From positions 1 to 64,000 of the forward strand of contig JACEVL010000156.1 in assembly GCA_020284085.1 (NCBI GenBank): DNA of 64,000 nucleotides, in the 5' to 3' direction. Made by a program: the position numbers and the translations under genes. The notes beneath the pieces were generated by a model. It had not been told where the DNA came from, ran no database searches, and saw only the letters and a program-made list of their open reading frames with translations. The stretch's first letter is position 1, and every line of letters begins with the position of its first letter. Shown piece by piece: positions 19,625-31,200 of the stretch. The stretch comes from Aporrectodea caliginosa. Its lineage: Eukaryota > Annelida > Clitellata > Crassiclitellata > Lumbricidae.

Positions 19625-20185
19625 TTAACCCTCATCCACACTCCTGGGGTCCAGGCGGACCCCAGCCGTATTGGTATAGGTATACCTTTTGTGTGCTAGA
19701 TGTCACAACCTTATGATTTCATGTAATTGTCGGTCCTTCATCGACCAATAACTGCATGCATTTATAGGTCGGCATATGATGTCAGACATATAAAAATTTT
19801 AAAATTTCAAATGGGGTCCGGAGAGACCCTTGGGGTCCACCTGGACCCCACACCTATAAATCTATTAAAATTAACCTAAGAAAAATTATGTAGACACAAT
19901 CTTATAGTAAAGTTGACACACATAAATAGAGCAACTGTCATAATAGACACTTTCCTAAAAATAAATGGCTCGGAGTAGTGAGAGATATAATTGCACGTTG
20001 ATAGGCCCAGTTCTTCAGATTTACCAGCTGCAAGACACTGCAAATGACCTGACATCACGCAGTGGTCTATGTGCATAGACTTGGCCCACAAGATATTATC
20101 CTTCTTCCTCATGGAATTATTAGAGATGAGAAAGGAACAGCAAAAGTGGAACCATCGGTTTATTATACCTGTCATGATGGATATT

Positions 20186-21075
20186 ATGGTAAACTAAAAC
20201 TTGAGGAATGCCTCTCATCTATGTATGCATGGTTTTGTTTCAATGGTTTGGCCATAAACCCAGACAAGTCTGAGGCAATTTTGTTCGGTTCACGCCAACG
20301 ACTGCGTTCTCTTCCTTCGCTTTCTAGCATCGACCTTGCAGGCACTGCTGTCCCACTTTCAGATACTGTCAAAACACTTGGGGTAACCCTGGACAGTAAG
20401 CTCACATTCCGACCGCACATAGCAAACCTTTGTAAATCTTGTTTCTAGCACATCAGGGCAATACGTCACATCAAGTCGGCTCTGACTAAGAATATGTCTC
20501 AAACTATAGCCTGTTCACTTGTCTCCTCTCGCCTTGATTATGCTAATTCAATTTTTGTGGGTATCTCAGACCTCCATCTCAACAGGCTGCAACGCATCCA
20601 AAACTGCTTGGCTCGCGTTGTGCTGCCGCTGCTGCGTGTTCCACTACGAACAAAGTTCCTCAGTTTTACTCCATCAACTCCATTGGCTTCCTGTTGAATT
20701 CAGAATAAAATTTAAATTGGCCTGTCTGACCTACAAAGCCCTCAACACCAGCACACCTCCCTACCTTCATTCACTACTGACTCCTTACATCCCTCCTCGT
20801 TGCCTGCGATCATCAAGTACAGGTCTTCTAGCTGAGCCACGTTGCAGAACAGTTATGGGTTCTCATGCATTCCACGCCTCTGCTCCAAAGGAATGGAATC
20901 GACTGCCACTCTCTCTTCGTAGCTCAAATTCACTTCCTTCCTTCAAAAAGCGGCTAAAAACTCACTATTTCTCCTTGGCTTTGAAGCACTTGGATATCTA
21001 ACTGGATCTTCTCCTAGCGGCTAACTATCCGCGCCTCAGATTCACATTTCGGTGTGACCTTGCGCGCGTTACAAA
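20186..21075 (+). pseudogene. 5'-truncated LINE (RT C-terminal half)
   Basis: The plus strand reads KLEECLSSMYAWFCFNGLAI, then NPDKSEAILFGSRQRL, LGVTLDSKLTFRPHI, a TAG stop at about 20447, SRLDYANSIFVGISDLHL, a frameshift near 20655, and LHQLHWLPVEFRIKFKLACL, ending NRLPLSLRSSNSL and LKTHYF. This is the part of a CR1-like ORF2 downstream of the catalytic centre. It ends in a (TAA)n tract. Confidence 0.8.
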
Positions 21076-21077
21076 TT

Positions 21078-21181
<104 letters not shown>

Positions 21182-21487
21182 TGGCCAATGAACGACAGTT
21201 TGAACATTAGGCCTAGAGTCGTCTCCACGTGAAATTTTACTCATGCAGATAATGCTAAGAAGTTGGAATCCGATTACGACAGTCGAGATAAATACATTCC
21301 TAGTTCTCTTTTTCTATTGACTGGAACATAAAGAGCCAAATTGTAGCCTCTGCGTGACATGTGGTGAAGTGAATATCGAACATGGACAGTCAGTCCTTAC
21401 TGCAACAGTGTCCGTAATTCGTGTCAAGAGTAGGCTATATTCCATTTCTTCTAAAATCGTCTTTAAAAATTCGTTTGAAAGACAAGT

Positions 21488-23017
21488 CTTCTTCTTCACG
21501 TTCTCTGCCCTCAGGCAGGTTCATATGTCCAACGACGCCATTTTTCTCTGTTCTCTGCTTCTCTTTTCAGTCCGCTGTATCCTTCCTCTGCCAACATCCA
21601 GTCCAGTAGCATTGTTCTTGGCCTACCTCTCATCTTTTTCCCCTCCATTCTTCCCTCAATGATGTCTCTTAGTAGGGTGTCGCTCCTTAAGATGTGTCCT
21701 ATCCATTTCTTCTGCCGCCCCCGTATAGTGCCTATCAGTGATCTTTTTTCTTCCACCAGCTGTAAGATTTCCTCATTCGTTCTTCGCTCCACCCAGCTGA
21801 TTTTCTCCATTCTGCGCCATATCCACATCTCAAAGGCCTCCAGTCGTTTTATGTCTTCTTGCCTCATTGTCCATGTCTCAGAGCCGTATAGGACAACACT
21901 CCACACTAGTGTCTTTACCATTCTCTTCTTCAGCTTCCTGTTTAGACCGCCTCTGAGGAGCTCCCTCTTTTGTAGAATGCATCTTTTCCCATAGCTATTC
22001 TTCTCTTCACCTCCACATGGCACCTTGCATCCTCTGTAACCACACTTCCCAGATAGCAGAACTTCTTCACCTGTTCTATTTCTTCCCCATTTAATGTGAT
22101 GTTTATTGTTTCTTCCCCTCTCTTACTTATCTTCATGACCTTTGTTTTCTTTATGTTTATTTTCATGTCATAGTCCATTGATATGCTGTTTAAGCGGTCC
22201 ATCATTAGTTGTAGACCTTCCTGACTGCCTGCCATCATCGCTTGATCGTCTGCAAATCTCAATGCTTTCACCATTTTCCCACCCACTTTTACCCCCTCTT
22301 CCAGTTCCTCCAACGTTTCTCTAACAATTTCTTCTATGTAGATGTTGAACAGAATTGGTGATAGTGGGCATCCTTGCCTCACTCCTCTTCCTATTTTTCC
22401 GGGTTCTGAGTATTCTCCATCGATTCTTATCTTTACTCTTTGTCCCATGTATAGATTGCCTATCAGTCTTCTTTCTCTCCAGTCTACTCCTATTCGTCTC
22501 AGTATTCTCATCAATTTCTTCCAGTCCACTCTGTCAAAAGCTTTTTCATAGTCGACGAAACAGATGTATATGTCCTGTCCATGCTGGATGCTTCTTTCCG
22601 CTATTACTCTTAGCGCTGCCACTGCATCTCTTGTCCCTCTTCCCTTCCTGAACCCATATTGTTCTTCTCCTAAGCAATTATCCGTTTCCGCTTTGGTCTG
22701 CAATCTTTTTGTTATTATTCTTAGTAGTATCTTTGATGCGTGGGTAAGGAGGCTTATAGTGCGATGGTCTTCGCAGTTTATTGCATTCGGTTTCTTCTGT
22801 ATCGGTATAACTATGGTCTGAAGAAAGTCCTCTGGCCATACTCCTGTATTATATATGTCCTGGCATAGTTGCACCAATTCATTCATTGCTTTCTCTCCTA
22901 GATTCCTCAGCATTTCTATTGGGATGTTGTCGATTCCTTCTGCCTTGCCGTTCTTCATGTCGTCTATTGCAGCTAAGACCTCTTCTTTCATCACCTCTGG
23001 TCCAATGGTGTCGTCTT
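21488..23017 (-). mobile_element. 5'-truncated LINE with 36-bp target duplication
   Basis: A 36-bp identical sequence at 21452-21487 and 23018-23053 (starting TAAAATCGTCTTTAAAAATT) brackets this 1530-bp minus-strand element. The 3' end, read on the minus strand, is a short (GAA)n tract, as in RTE-like LINEs. It sits in the interior of the piggyBac-like element. Confidence 0.88.
21511..23016 (-). pseudogene. Non-LTR reverse transcriptase (RTE/jockey-like), frameshifted
   Basis: From the 5' truncation the minus strand reads DDTIGPEVMKEEVLAAIDDM, KNGKAEGIDNIPIEML, EEQYGFRKGRGTRDAV, FVDYEKAFDRVDW, GVRQGCPLSPILFNIYIEEI and the catalytic LRFADDQAMMAG, then [21 protein letters not shown] frameshift near 21960-22000 shifts to the frame with [20 protein letters not shown] and [14 protein letters not shown], ending at a stop at 21511. 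The order is that of endonuclease-type LINE RTs common in invertebrates; the endonuclease is lost. The frame is nearly intact over 500 codons, so the insertion is young. Confidence 0.88.
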
Positions 23018-23204
23018 TAAAATCGTCTTTAAAAATTCGTTTGAAAGACAAGTAACTTAATGAAAAATTTGTGCAATCATGTTTAAAAAAACTTATGCAA
23101 TATTTTGGTGTTGGAAGGTAGTAATCACTTGAAATACGCATTCCAGATGTGGACCCCAGGTATGCAATAACGTAACTTTCATGACCAGTGTGGATGAGGG
23201 TTAA

Positions 23205-23420
23205 GATCCGGCTGCATAAAAGAGCCCCGAAAGCCGATCGCGTTAAAGCGCTGTATATAGCTACTGACCATAGATGGAAGAGGCAGCTAGTTTCCTTTAA
23301 ATCTCCTATGGTTAGGGTTAAGCGATTCCTCAGCTCACATATGAAGTCCATACCGTTGGTGTTTATAGGGCCCATGGTTTCGAACGCAACTGGCACAAAT
23401 AAGGTGGGTCGACATCAGTA
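23205..23420 (-). pseudogene. LINE ORF C-terminal fragment
   Basis: On the minus strand: RPTLFVPVAFETMGPINTNG, then MDFICELRNRLTLTIGDLKE and CLFHLWSVAIYSA. This resembles the extreme C-terminus of a widespread LINE/RT-associated protein type. The piggyBac-like element ends at its 3' side (23204), which may have cut it. Confidence 0.6.
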
Positions 23421-24185
23421 TAATAATACAATTATTATTATTATTATTAACTAGATTGTATTGTATTTGAACACTTGTTACAGCGCCCCTCGCGAGATTC
23501 CTATTCAGAGGCGCTCAGATATACGTACTACTCGTACTAGTACCCCGTTAGCCAATTTTATGAATATGACAGAAAGCAAAAGGCTTCCCAAAGCTGGTGG
23601 TACGATGTCCATACATTAGGACCAGCGTACGAAACGTTATTGAAACTAAAATTCTTTGTTTCTTAAATTGAGAAAAACAGTTGGCAAAAGATGGCAGATA
23701 AAAAATTCGTTCCTGGTGAGATTAAGCTTCAGTGAAATGCATAAGTGAACAAGATAGCTTCGTGCAATACTGTCAAGGGCCTTCTATACAACTTTACAGC
23801 AAATGGTAACCAGCATCATTTAAAGCATTAAACAGTAGTATAATCAGGACAATTTTCACCGACAACGTATTCATTTTTACGGCCCCAGACGTCCTGTAAC
23901 TCCAGGCTTGACATCGTATAAACGGTTATAGTTGCATGAAAAACGTGAAAATTAAGAAGAAATAATCAACTAAAATCAAAATTAATCAAATCTGCAGCAC
24001 AGAAGTTAAACAGCGCTAAATTCTGAGCACAAAACTTTGCACACAAAGGAAAAGAACAACAAAATGAACAGAAATGCCATATTCTGGAAAGTCGTCATGT
24101 CACGTGGTGCTAATCATATAGGCTAGCAATTGTCATTGGTACAGCTGGTGTAAACCTAAAACTCACTGATACGAGGAAACTTTGA
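23421..24185. other. Intergenic stretch downstream of the zinc-finger gene
   Basis: It has a short ATT run (23430-23450), a minus-strand SINE/LINE-type tail (AGCGCCCCTCGCGAGATTCC, then CAGAGGCGCTC, at about 23483-23517) and otherwise unrecognised sequence. Confidence 0.45.
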
Positions 24186-25819
24186 TCAGTCTTTTTTCTG
24201 TACTCGGAGAAAGTAGCTTAAAAGATGTATTTCAAAAAGTTCCAAAAATGTATTTTTCTGGGAATTCTCACTGTAGTGATTTTCACAATGTTCCATAAAC
24301 TCCGTTTTAATATGAAACATTTTGTCACATATTCCACAACCATAGAGCTTCATAGAATTATTATTCATGTCAAAACTAACAGTCGAGTCATCATCTGAAA
24401 GTAGCTTTCCATGTGGCTTTAGTTTCTTTGTCTGATTGGATGAACGTTCATTTAGGGATTTTGTTGTTGACAACTCTTTACCTTCAACACAGTTGTTGTC
24501 TTCCATAGATGCACTGAATTCCTTATCAGAACCAATTCCATGGCATCTCTCTGTCACATTCGTCAAAACATCATGACATAATTCACTCTTGTGTAATGTT
24601 TCTCCATTGTGAGTGTTCACGTGGTTCTCGAGACCAACAACGTCATCAAATAGTTTATCACATAATTCACACTTGAATGTCATTGCTCCAGTATGAGATT
24701 TCATGTGCTTTTTCAAATGATTATTTAGTGAAAATGCTTTGTGACATAACTTACACTTGTTTGCCCTTCCTCCAGTGTGGATTTTTGAATGAGTGTGAAG
24801 ATTATTAAGTTTCAAAAACACTTTGTTGCATAACATGCACACGTATGGTTTTTCACCAGTGTGAGTTCTTACATGATAATCCAGACTATTCTTTCGTGAA
24901 AATGCTTTGTCACATAAACTGCACTTGTATGGTTTTTCTCCAGTGTGAGTTCTTGCATGACAATCCAGGTTATTCTTTCGTGAAAATGCTTTGTTACATA
25001 AATTGCACATGTATGGCTTTTCTCCAGAGTGAGTTGTTGCATGACGATCCAAAATATTCCTTTGTGAGAATGCTTTGTGACATAAATTGCACATGTATGG
25101 TTTTTCTCCAGAGTGAGTTCTTGCATGACAATCCAGAATAATCTTTTGTGAAAATTCTTTGTTGCATAACTTGCACTTGTATGGTTTTACTCCAGAGTGA
25201 GTTCTTGCATGACAATATAGACTATTCCTTCCTGAAAATGCTTTGTGACATAAATTGCACATGTATGGCTTTTCTCCAGAGTGAGTTGTTGCATGACGAT
25301 CCAGAATATTCTTTTGTGAAAATGCTTTATGACATAAATTGCAATTGTATGGTTTTTCTCCAGTGTGAGTTCTTGCATGATAATCCAGGCTATTCTTTAG
25401 TGAAAATTCTTTGGTGCATAAATTGCACGTGTATGGTTTTTCTCCAGAATGAGTTCTTGCATGATGATTCAGACTATTCTTTAGTGAATATGCTTTATTG
25501 CATAAATTGCACTCGTATGGGTTTTCCCCAGAGTGAGTTCTTACATGACAATCCAGACTATTCTTTTGTGAAAATGCTTTGTTACATAAATTGCACTCGT
25601 ATGGTTTTTCTCCAGAGTGAGTTCTTGCATGACAATTCAGACTATTCTTTTGTGAAAATGCTTTGTTACATAAATTGCACTTGTATGGCTTTTCTCCAGT
25701 GTGTGTTCTTACATGGATTTTCAGATGTCCTTTGTGTGCAAATATTTTGTTACAAACATCACAGTTTAATCCTTTTTCTTCGTTGTGAATTTTAGCTTGC
25801 ATCTTCGTATCTCTAACAC
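24186..25819 (-). CDS. C2H2 zinc-finger protein, large 3' exon
   Basis: The minus-strand frame opens after a splice acceptor (TTCTTATTAG, exon start 25819); the first ATG is at 25802, giving 538 codons. Fourteen consecutive CxxC-H-x3-H fingers with TGEKPY/SGEKPY linkers fill residues ~14-405, followed by a degenerate finger (SELCHDVLTNV) and a separate last finger (CGICDKMFHIKTEFMEHCEN). Fingers 2-11 are nearly identical in framework (CNLCNKAFSQKNSLxCH). Such arrays bind DNA in the nucleus, with specificity set by residues around the helix; the repeated QKNSL/RKNSL/QKNIL helices would favour a repetitive target. KRAB, BTB or other N-terminal domains are not on this exon; upstream exons are expected but not identified. 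The region 25966-26290 is a decayed partial duplicate. Confidence 0.88.
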
Positions 25820-26440
25820 CTAATAAGAAAACATTATAAAACTTATCTACTTTACTGTGAAATGAATTTAGATTTCAAACAAATAGAATCAATATGCCAA
25901 TCAATGCATGCACAAAACTCCACTTATTGATTTGAAAACTCGCAGAGAAGTCTAATAAAGGCTATTCTTTTGTGAATATGCTTTGTTGCATAAATTGCAC
26001 TTTCAATCTCCAGAGTGAGTTCTTCCATGACAATCCAGGTTATTCTTTTTGTGAAAGCCTTTGTGACATAAATTGCACTTGTATGGTTTTTCTCCAAGTG
26101 AATTCTTGCATGAAATCCAGGTTATTCTTTTTTGAAAATGCTTTGTTACATAAACTGCACTTGTATGGCTTTTCTTCAGTGTGTGTACTTACATGGACTT
26201 TCATATTTCGTTTGTGTGCAAATAACTGTTACAAAGATCACATTTGAATACCTTTTCTTGCCGTGAATATTAGCTTGCATCTTCTCTTTAACACCTAATA
26301 AGAAAACATTATAAAACTTATCTACTTTGCTGTGAAATGAATTTAGATTTCAAACAAATAGAATCACTATGCCAATCAATGCATGCACAAAACTCCACTT
26401 ATTGATTTGAAAACTTGTAGAGAATTCTAATAAAGGAATT
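25806..26440 (-). repeat. Tandem duplication at the zinc-finger gene 5' side
   Basis: About 160 bp at 25806-25968 (intron side plus acceptor, AACACCTAATAAGAAAACAT onward) recur almost unchanged at 26281-26440. The duplicated unit is about 475 bp and includes the start of the zinc-finger exon. Confidence 0.85.
25966..26290 (-). pseudogene. Decayed partial copy of the zinc-finger exon
   Basis: The minus strand retains the acceptor (TTCTTATTAGGTGTTAAAGA), an ATG with MQANIHG, a first-finger remnant (FKCDLCN) and three or four finger fragments (for example SAVYVTKHF in a shifted frame). Several deletions break the frame. It lies upstream of the intact exon in direct orientation, so it was produced by tandem duplication followed by decay. 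Confidence 0.8.
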
Positions 26441-26711
26441 TAAAAGTGCTGGGGTTGGTCACATTTCAATATTTTATAAGCAACATTGCTGTGGTAAATA
26501 GAGCCTTTGCTTCTTGTGAAACCAATGCCTTCTTGCTTCTTTCCTCATCATCTGCCTACTTATCCCCACCTCCTCCTTCGCGTGCTCTCAATGCCCCATC
26601 GTCTCCTTTTCTTTAACAATCCGAGAATATATCGGTGAACTAGAAGACTTGAAAATATCAGAACGTTCCATGTGCATATGGAGATAAGTTAACTAATCTA
26701 GGTTATAGCAA
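26441..26711. other. Intergenic stretch
   Basis: Pyrimidine-rich middle part (26515-26610), no gene or element end recognised. Confidence 0.4.
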
Positions 26712-27030
26712 TCGATATACAGTGATGGGCAAAAGTTAACAAAAAAGTTGTCAACTTTTAGTTTAACTAAAAAATTTAGTTAAGGCAGAAGTTTACCTTT
26801 AAAAAAATAGTTTAGTTAAAACCAAAGTTTAACTAATATTTTTTAGTTATTAGCTAGAAAGTTTAAGTAACAACTATCTTCCGCAATGATTGTCATGAGA
26901 ACTGGTTTTATTAGGTCTACTCAAGTCAAGTGAACATCATTGTATAGCATGATGCATCATCGTTTGCATTAGCAACTTCATGATTTTCTGGTAGAACAGT
27001 GTACTAGCAGTATTAGTCTACACACATTAC

Positions 27031-27495
27031 GGTAAAGTCGTAGTTTACGCTGCTAAATTATTCTAATGTCTTGATTGACGTTGGTGAGCGTCTACCTATG
27101 TGCATGTTAACTATCATCAATCCACCTTCCATTTCATGAAGAAATTTTTCATCAATCCAACTTCCATTTAATTGCAAAAAATTACTTTTATCAATCCAAC
27201 TTTTTATTTTTCACAATGGAACTTTTATTTAAGCTAAGATATATTCTCAAGGATCCAGCTTCTAATTACAAAACAATTATTTTCATCAATCCAGCTATTG
27301 AATCTAAAACTTAATTTCATCCATCCAGCTTCTATTTACGGAAAAATTATTTCGATCAATCCAACTTCAATTTTGAACACAGGAATGTTTTCATTAATCC
27401 GCTTCCATTCAGGGAAACCATTTCTTTCATCAATCCAGCTTCCATTTTAAAGTGATCATGTCAAATAATTTAGCAACGTAAACTACGACTTTACC
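27031..27495 (+). mobile_element. Nested TIR element (GGTAAAGTCGTAGTTTACG ends)
   Basis: GGTAAAGTCGTAGTTTACG and a further ~12 bp (TGCTAAATTATT) are repeated inverted at the right end, about 31 bp in all with one mismatch. CACATTAC flanks it at 27023-27030 and 27496-27503, an 8-bp target duplication. The interior is a minisatellite, with no coding sequence. It is inserted in the hAT-like element 26720-27740. Confidence 0.85.
27115..27460 (+). repeat. Degenerate minisatellite, core TTCATCAATCCAACTTCCAT
   Basis: About eight degenerate copies at ~40-bp spacing of a TTTCATCAATCCA(A/G)CTTC core separated by A/T-rich spacers. The same core recurs at 48675-48885 inside another TIR element and once near 8195. 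Confidence 0.8.
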
Positions 27496-27748
27496 CACAT
27501 TACATAGTTTGCATTTACATTTACATAGTTACATAGCTCTGTATTATTACAGTTCACTTAACCTCTGTCATTGTGAAAATGTGTACGAAAAGTTTGTTAA
27601 AAAGTTGAAAAAGTTTAAATAAATATTTTTAGTTAAGTTAACTTATTTACAAAATCAGTTGCCAACTTTTAGTTAAACTTTTTTTATTTTCGTTGAAAAA
27701 TAGTTATAGTTGAAGTAAAAAAAATAGTAGTCCATCACTGTCGATATA

Positions 27749-28041
27749 AAACAGCGTGCATAATGATAGACGCGAAAATAACTCACCTAAAACAGTTTAA
27801 TAGTTTAAATAGTTTAAAATAGTTCAAAATAGTTTAATAATGCAAATAGAAGAGAAATATTTGTCAAGTTCGTGTACTATACCAGGTATATAAAGGAGTT
27901 ATTAATACTGCTATTCACCTTGGATTGAACTCAACGTTCAAATTCAAATAATTGTGGCCAGTTACATGTCAAAATAAGAGTATTAAATATCAGAGAGCCA
28001 AATCAATGGTTACAGTGCTATGACGTCATTTTATTAAGCGC
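27749..28041. other. Intergenic stretch
   Basis: AT-rich, with repeated AGTTTAAATAGTTTAAAATA near 27795-27840. Nothing else recognised. Confidence 0.4.
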
Positions 28042-28519
28042 CATGGTTTCCGCATGTTACGAAGTGATCTATAGAGATGTATGGTTAATATGAAAATATC
28101 GTATACTTAGAGGCCTGATCTACTGAGCCTGGCGCCGCCTGGCGATTCGGGTGTAAGGCCTTGATCTTTTGAAGTATAAAGCATGGAGGAAACGATGTGT
28201 TTGTTCAGCGATTAATTGCACGAATTTGAGGAAAACAAATCAGGATTATTTTTCTTTCAGTTTCTAAAACATAGAAAGGTGGAATAATAATAAATATAAA
28301 GATAAGTTTTTTTCACTTTCAGTTAAATAATCTAAACTACGGAGATAGGTTGTATTGCCTTCTAGATAAAGAGGAATTAATGGTTGAGCATGGTAAACAC
28401 GAGGTTCTACACCTTTGACTAGGTGGCCAGGCTCCATGGGCAATCATTTTCTGTCCAACGCGCTTACAATTAATTGCGGAGCTCTGTATAATAGGTCCTT
28501 GTTTCACATTAGTACCATG
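28042..28519 (-). mobile_element. Diverged inverted copy of the CATGGTGTAAGA element
   Basis: Reverse-complemented, it follows 12968-13418 closely in the middle: GTAAGCGCGTTGGA, ATGGAGCCTGGCCACCTAG, GGTGTAGAACCTCGTGTTTA, TATCTCCGTAGTTTAGATTA and CGAATTTGAGG-type blocks. CATGGT occurs at one tip and ACCATG at the other, but the TIRs and any target duplication have decayed. Confidence 0.75.
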
Positions 28520-29364
28520 GTTTCGCACGCATTTTCGCCGATCCAAGGTGAGTACCACAAAAATTATCGGACTATTCAGGGTAATTTATTGTTTTTGCGC
28601 TCATTATTTTATGTAGGATAATTCTAAATAGATGTTGGATTGATGACAATAATCTTATCACTAGAGCCCGCATCCGCCATAAAATAATTCTTGCTTAACC
28701 CCGAGCCCGCTGACGAATATAACCATAACGGTTGCTTAACCCGGAGCCGATTCTGAAAATGGCGACTTGATCGAAAGTTAAATTGATTAGTGACAGTGGA
28801 TCCTGGACATTGGTATTGAAATGCCCGAAAATTTAGGCCGCTGGAACGATAAATTACTCTGATTAGTCCGATAATTTTGCTGTACTCACCTCGGATCGGC
28901 GAAAATGCGTTTGCACAACGACCTCTGGTTTCAGTGTTACGTTGTGAAGCATTATACCTAGAGGCTATTATTGAAATCCAAACGCTGTTATCACGCTTTA
29001 AATTTCGTGAAGAAAAACTAGTTTGATGACAGTAGCCTATTCGGGGCCATCTATGGGGTCTCTGGCTTCAAAAATTAGCGAAGGGAATTCAGGTCATGCT
29101 CCAAAACTCTAGCGATGATAATAATATCTCATTGGTTTTGAGTGACACAATCTTTATAATTGTCGTTGATAATTAGTTAGGGGCTATTAATCAAATCCAC
29201 GCTTGGTTTCGAGACGAAAAACTATTTTTACAATACAAGCCTATACAATTACCCATATCGAGCGCGAATTGCCAAGCTTCCAAATTTTTAAGAATAAATT
29301 ACGTCACTATCTGAGACATCAAAATTATTGAATGAATGTTGATTCACTGTCATGGGTAACATAG
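28520..29364. other. Intergenic stretch
   Basis: It contains two related blocks: GAGCCCGCATCCGCC (28664) and GAGCCCGCTGACG (28702), and an inverted GCGAAAATGCG motif (28527 and 28899) with matching flanks, suggesting a further small decayed element about 28520-28910. No gene recognised. Confidence 0.4.
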
Positions 29365-29467
29365 TTAACCCTCCGCCTATTCGGGAAAATATTCCAAATG
29401 GGGATTCTTTAGCATTTGTGACCCCATAGTATTCATCATGTAATTTAAATTTCATAAGCGCACTATT

Positions 29468-29925
29468 GCATGAGAAGGTCATTATTATTATTAATATTAT
29501 AAGCATTATTATTGCATGAGAAGGTCATTATTATTACTATATTTACTGAAATGTTAATATTTGTTGTTCTTCCTCATGACATGACGTCATAATGTGACGT
29601 CATGGAATGGCGTCACTTCATAATGTAATGATGCCAGATAGAAACATAGGCTTGTAATAATGTTCGTACACTAATGATTGCATGAGAAGGTCAATAGTAT
29701 TATTAATACTCACTGAAATGTCATTTATTTGTTGTACTTCCTCATGACATGACGTCATAACGTGACGTCATCAATGTTGTCACTTCACGATGTCATAATG
29801 CCATATACAAACATAGACTTGTAATGCTGCTTGTACACTAATGATTATATGAGAAGGTCATTAGAATTGTAAATATTCACTGAAATGTCATTATTTGTTG
29901 TTCTTCCTCATGACATGATTAAAAT
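29468..29925 (+). repeat. ~180-bp tandem repeat with paired TGACGTCA sites
   Basis: About 2.5 copies, each with GCATGAGAAGGTCATTATTA, ACTGAAATGTxATTTGTTGT, TCTTCCTCATGACATGACGT and CTTGTAATxxTGxTxGTACA blocks. TGACGTCA palindromes lie at 29582-29589, 29595-29602, 29750-29757 and 29763-29770. TGACGTCA is the consensus CREB/ATF site; function here is only inferred. Confidence 0.85.
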
Positions 29926-29989
29926 ATATATTCATAAATTATACGCATAAAAAAAATAATACCGTCGCCCTCCTACCTGTGCATTTTAT

Positions 29990-30120
29990 CCCCCGGGGGA
30001 TGATTTCACACGATGGGAGATAGAAATGGTTTATCCCCGGATACTCTATACCGGTATAGCCCATCCGGGGGTTTAAATTCATTCATCCCCCCGGATAGTC
30101 CTAGGACGGATACTCTATTT
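29990..30120 (+). repeat. GC-rich palindromic patch
   Basis: Interlaced inverted repeats around CCCCCGGGGGAT, ATCCCCGGAT, ATACCGGTAT and CCATCCGGGGG/CCCCCCGGAT. The near-symmetry gives similar ORFs on both strands (30006-30225), which are not genes. Confidence 0.6.
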
Positions 30121-30739
30121 CGTGATACCGGCTTTGACGGCTTGTATTGTTTGAATCTGCACCGTCCTCGGTATGTAGCTAGTCTTTCGTCAATTGTGAG
30201 AAATGGCTCTGGAATCATTGCATAAAGCGGTAGGGCAGCACTGATAAGTAACTAGGAACAATAAATAAAAAGTAATATTACGGGTTTTGTGCAACTTTAG
30301 ACTGCTTAATGAGGAAGAAACATCAATTAGGGTCCTGGGATCAAAAATGACCCCATGACCTTATGTGTATATATGTCCTGTAATTTTGTGTCCATCTATA
30401 ATTCGCATCACACTCAACTGGAATACGTAGTGACAACCTGTACAATAATTCTCGTGAAAAATCACAGCAACCATTTCACTTTTTAACATCGATCCACGAC
30501 TTGAAAATGCACTCTGGGATCATTTTTGACCCCACGCCCGACGGAGGGTTAAGTTCTGTTAGACTAATGTTAGTGAAGCTAATTCTCGATTTATGTTTAA
30601 TTCCTGTCTCTGAACGTGAACCGGTTTGTCACGTGTTATCGCGATTTTTTGTTCTTCATTACTTAGATGGCCCTCTTTGGCGGGATCATCCATCCCTTCG
30701 GAGTTCTCCCTTGGTAACCTCAATGCTGTAAGCTACTAT

Positions 30740-30798
30740 GTACATTGCCATAATTGTCAAATCTGTGATATGTTGGTTAAATCAAAATGAAATTGAAT

Positions 30799-30869
<71 letters not shown>

Positions 30870-30925
30870 GAGCGTTCTGACTATACAGTAATGTTATTGC
30901 ACTTCTGAATGGTAATATAGTTTCT
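30740..30925 (+). repeat. hAT MITE fragment with (ATC)n array
   Basis: TCAAATCTGTGATATGTTGG and GAGCGTTCTGACTATACAGT match the interior of the element at 32685-33007; both copies carry CAT/ATC repeats between these blocks (30799-30869 here). The terminal repeats are not recognised in this copy. Confidence 0.7.
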
Positions 30926-30959
30926 CATATAAAACAACTGGTCTCCACTGAAGGTTAGC

Positions 30960-30960
<1 letters not shown>

Positions 30961-31031
<71 letters not shown>

Positions 31032-31107
31032 CAACCAGTGGATTAACAGTGTCATGACTCCTTGGATGCTTTCTGGCGTATAGTCATTGATGACGTCATT
31101 CATATTT

Positions 31108-31199
<92 letters not shown>

Positions 31200-31200
31200 T
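30961..31200 (+). repeat. Two (ATT)n arrays
   Basis: Pure ATT arrays at 30961-31030 and about 31109-31200, separated by 78 bp that include a TGACGTCA site. Confidence 0.95.

Larger units (their letters stand above)
26720..27740 (+). mobile_element. hAT-like non-autonomous element (CAGTGATGG ends)
   Basis: It begins CAGTGATGGGC and ends TCCATCACTG; TCGATATA is present at 26712-26719 and 27741-27748 as a perfect 8-bp target duplication. CAGxGxxGG ends with 8-bp duplications are the hAT signature. Both arms are rich in TTTAGTTAA-type repeats. No transposase is present. A second element (27031-27495) is nested inside. Confidence 0.85.
29365..30552 (+). mobile_element. piggyBac-like element with TTAACCCTCCG ends
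   Basis: TTAACCCTCCG at 29365-29375 is matched by CGGAGGGTTAA at 30542-30552. A GGGATxATTTTTGACCCC-type block lies near both sides (about 29400-29425 and 30507-30530; also 30326-30350), similar to the GGGGTCC blocks of the element at 19625. At 1188 bp it lacks a transposase. It holds a CRE-rich tandem array and a GC-rich palindromic patch (29990-30120). Confidence 0.72.

Noticed and set aside
24845..25795. Plus-strand and shifted ORFs with repeated CYINCTCMVFLQ-type segments
   Set aside because: Shadows of the repeated zinc-finger codons on the minus strand.
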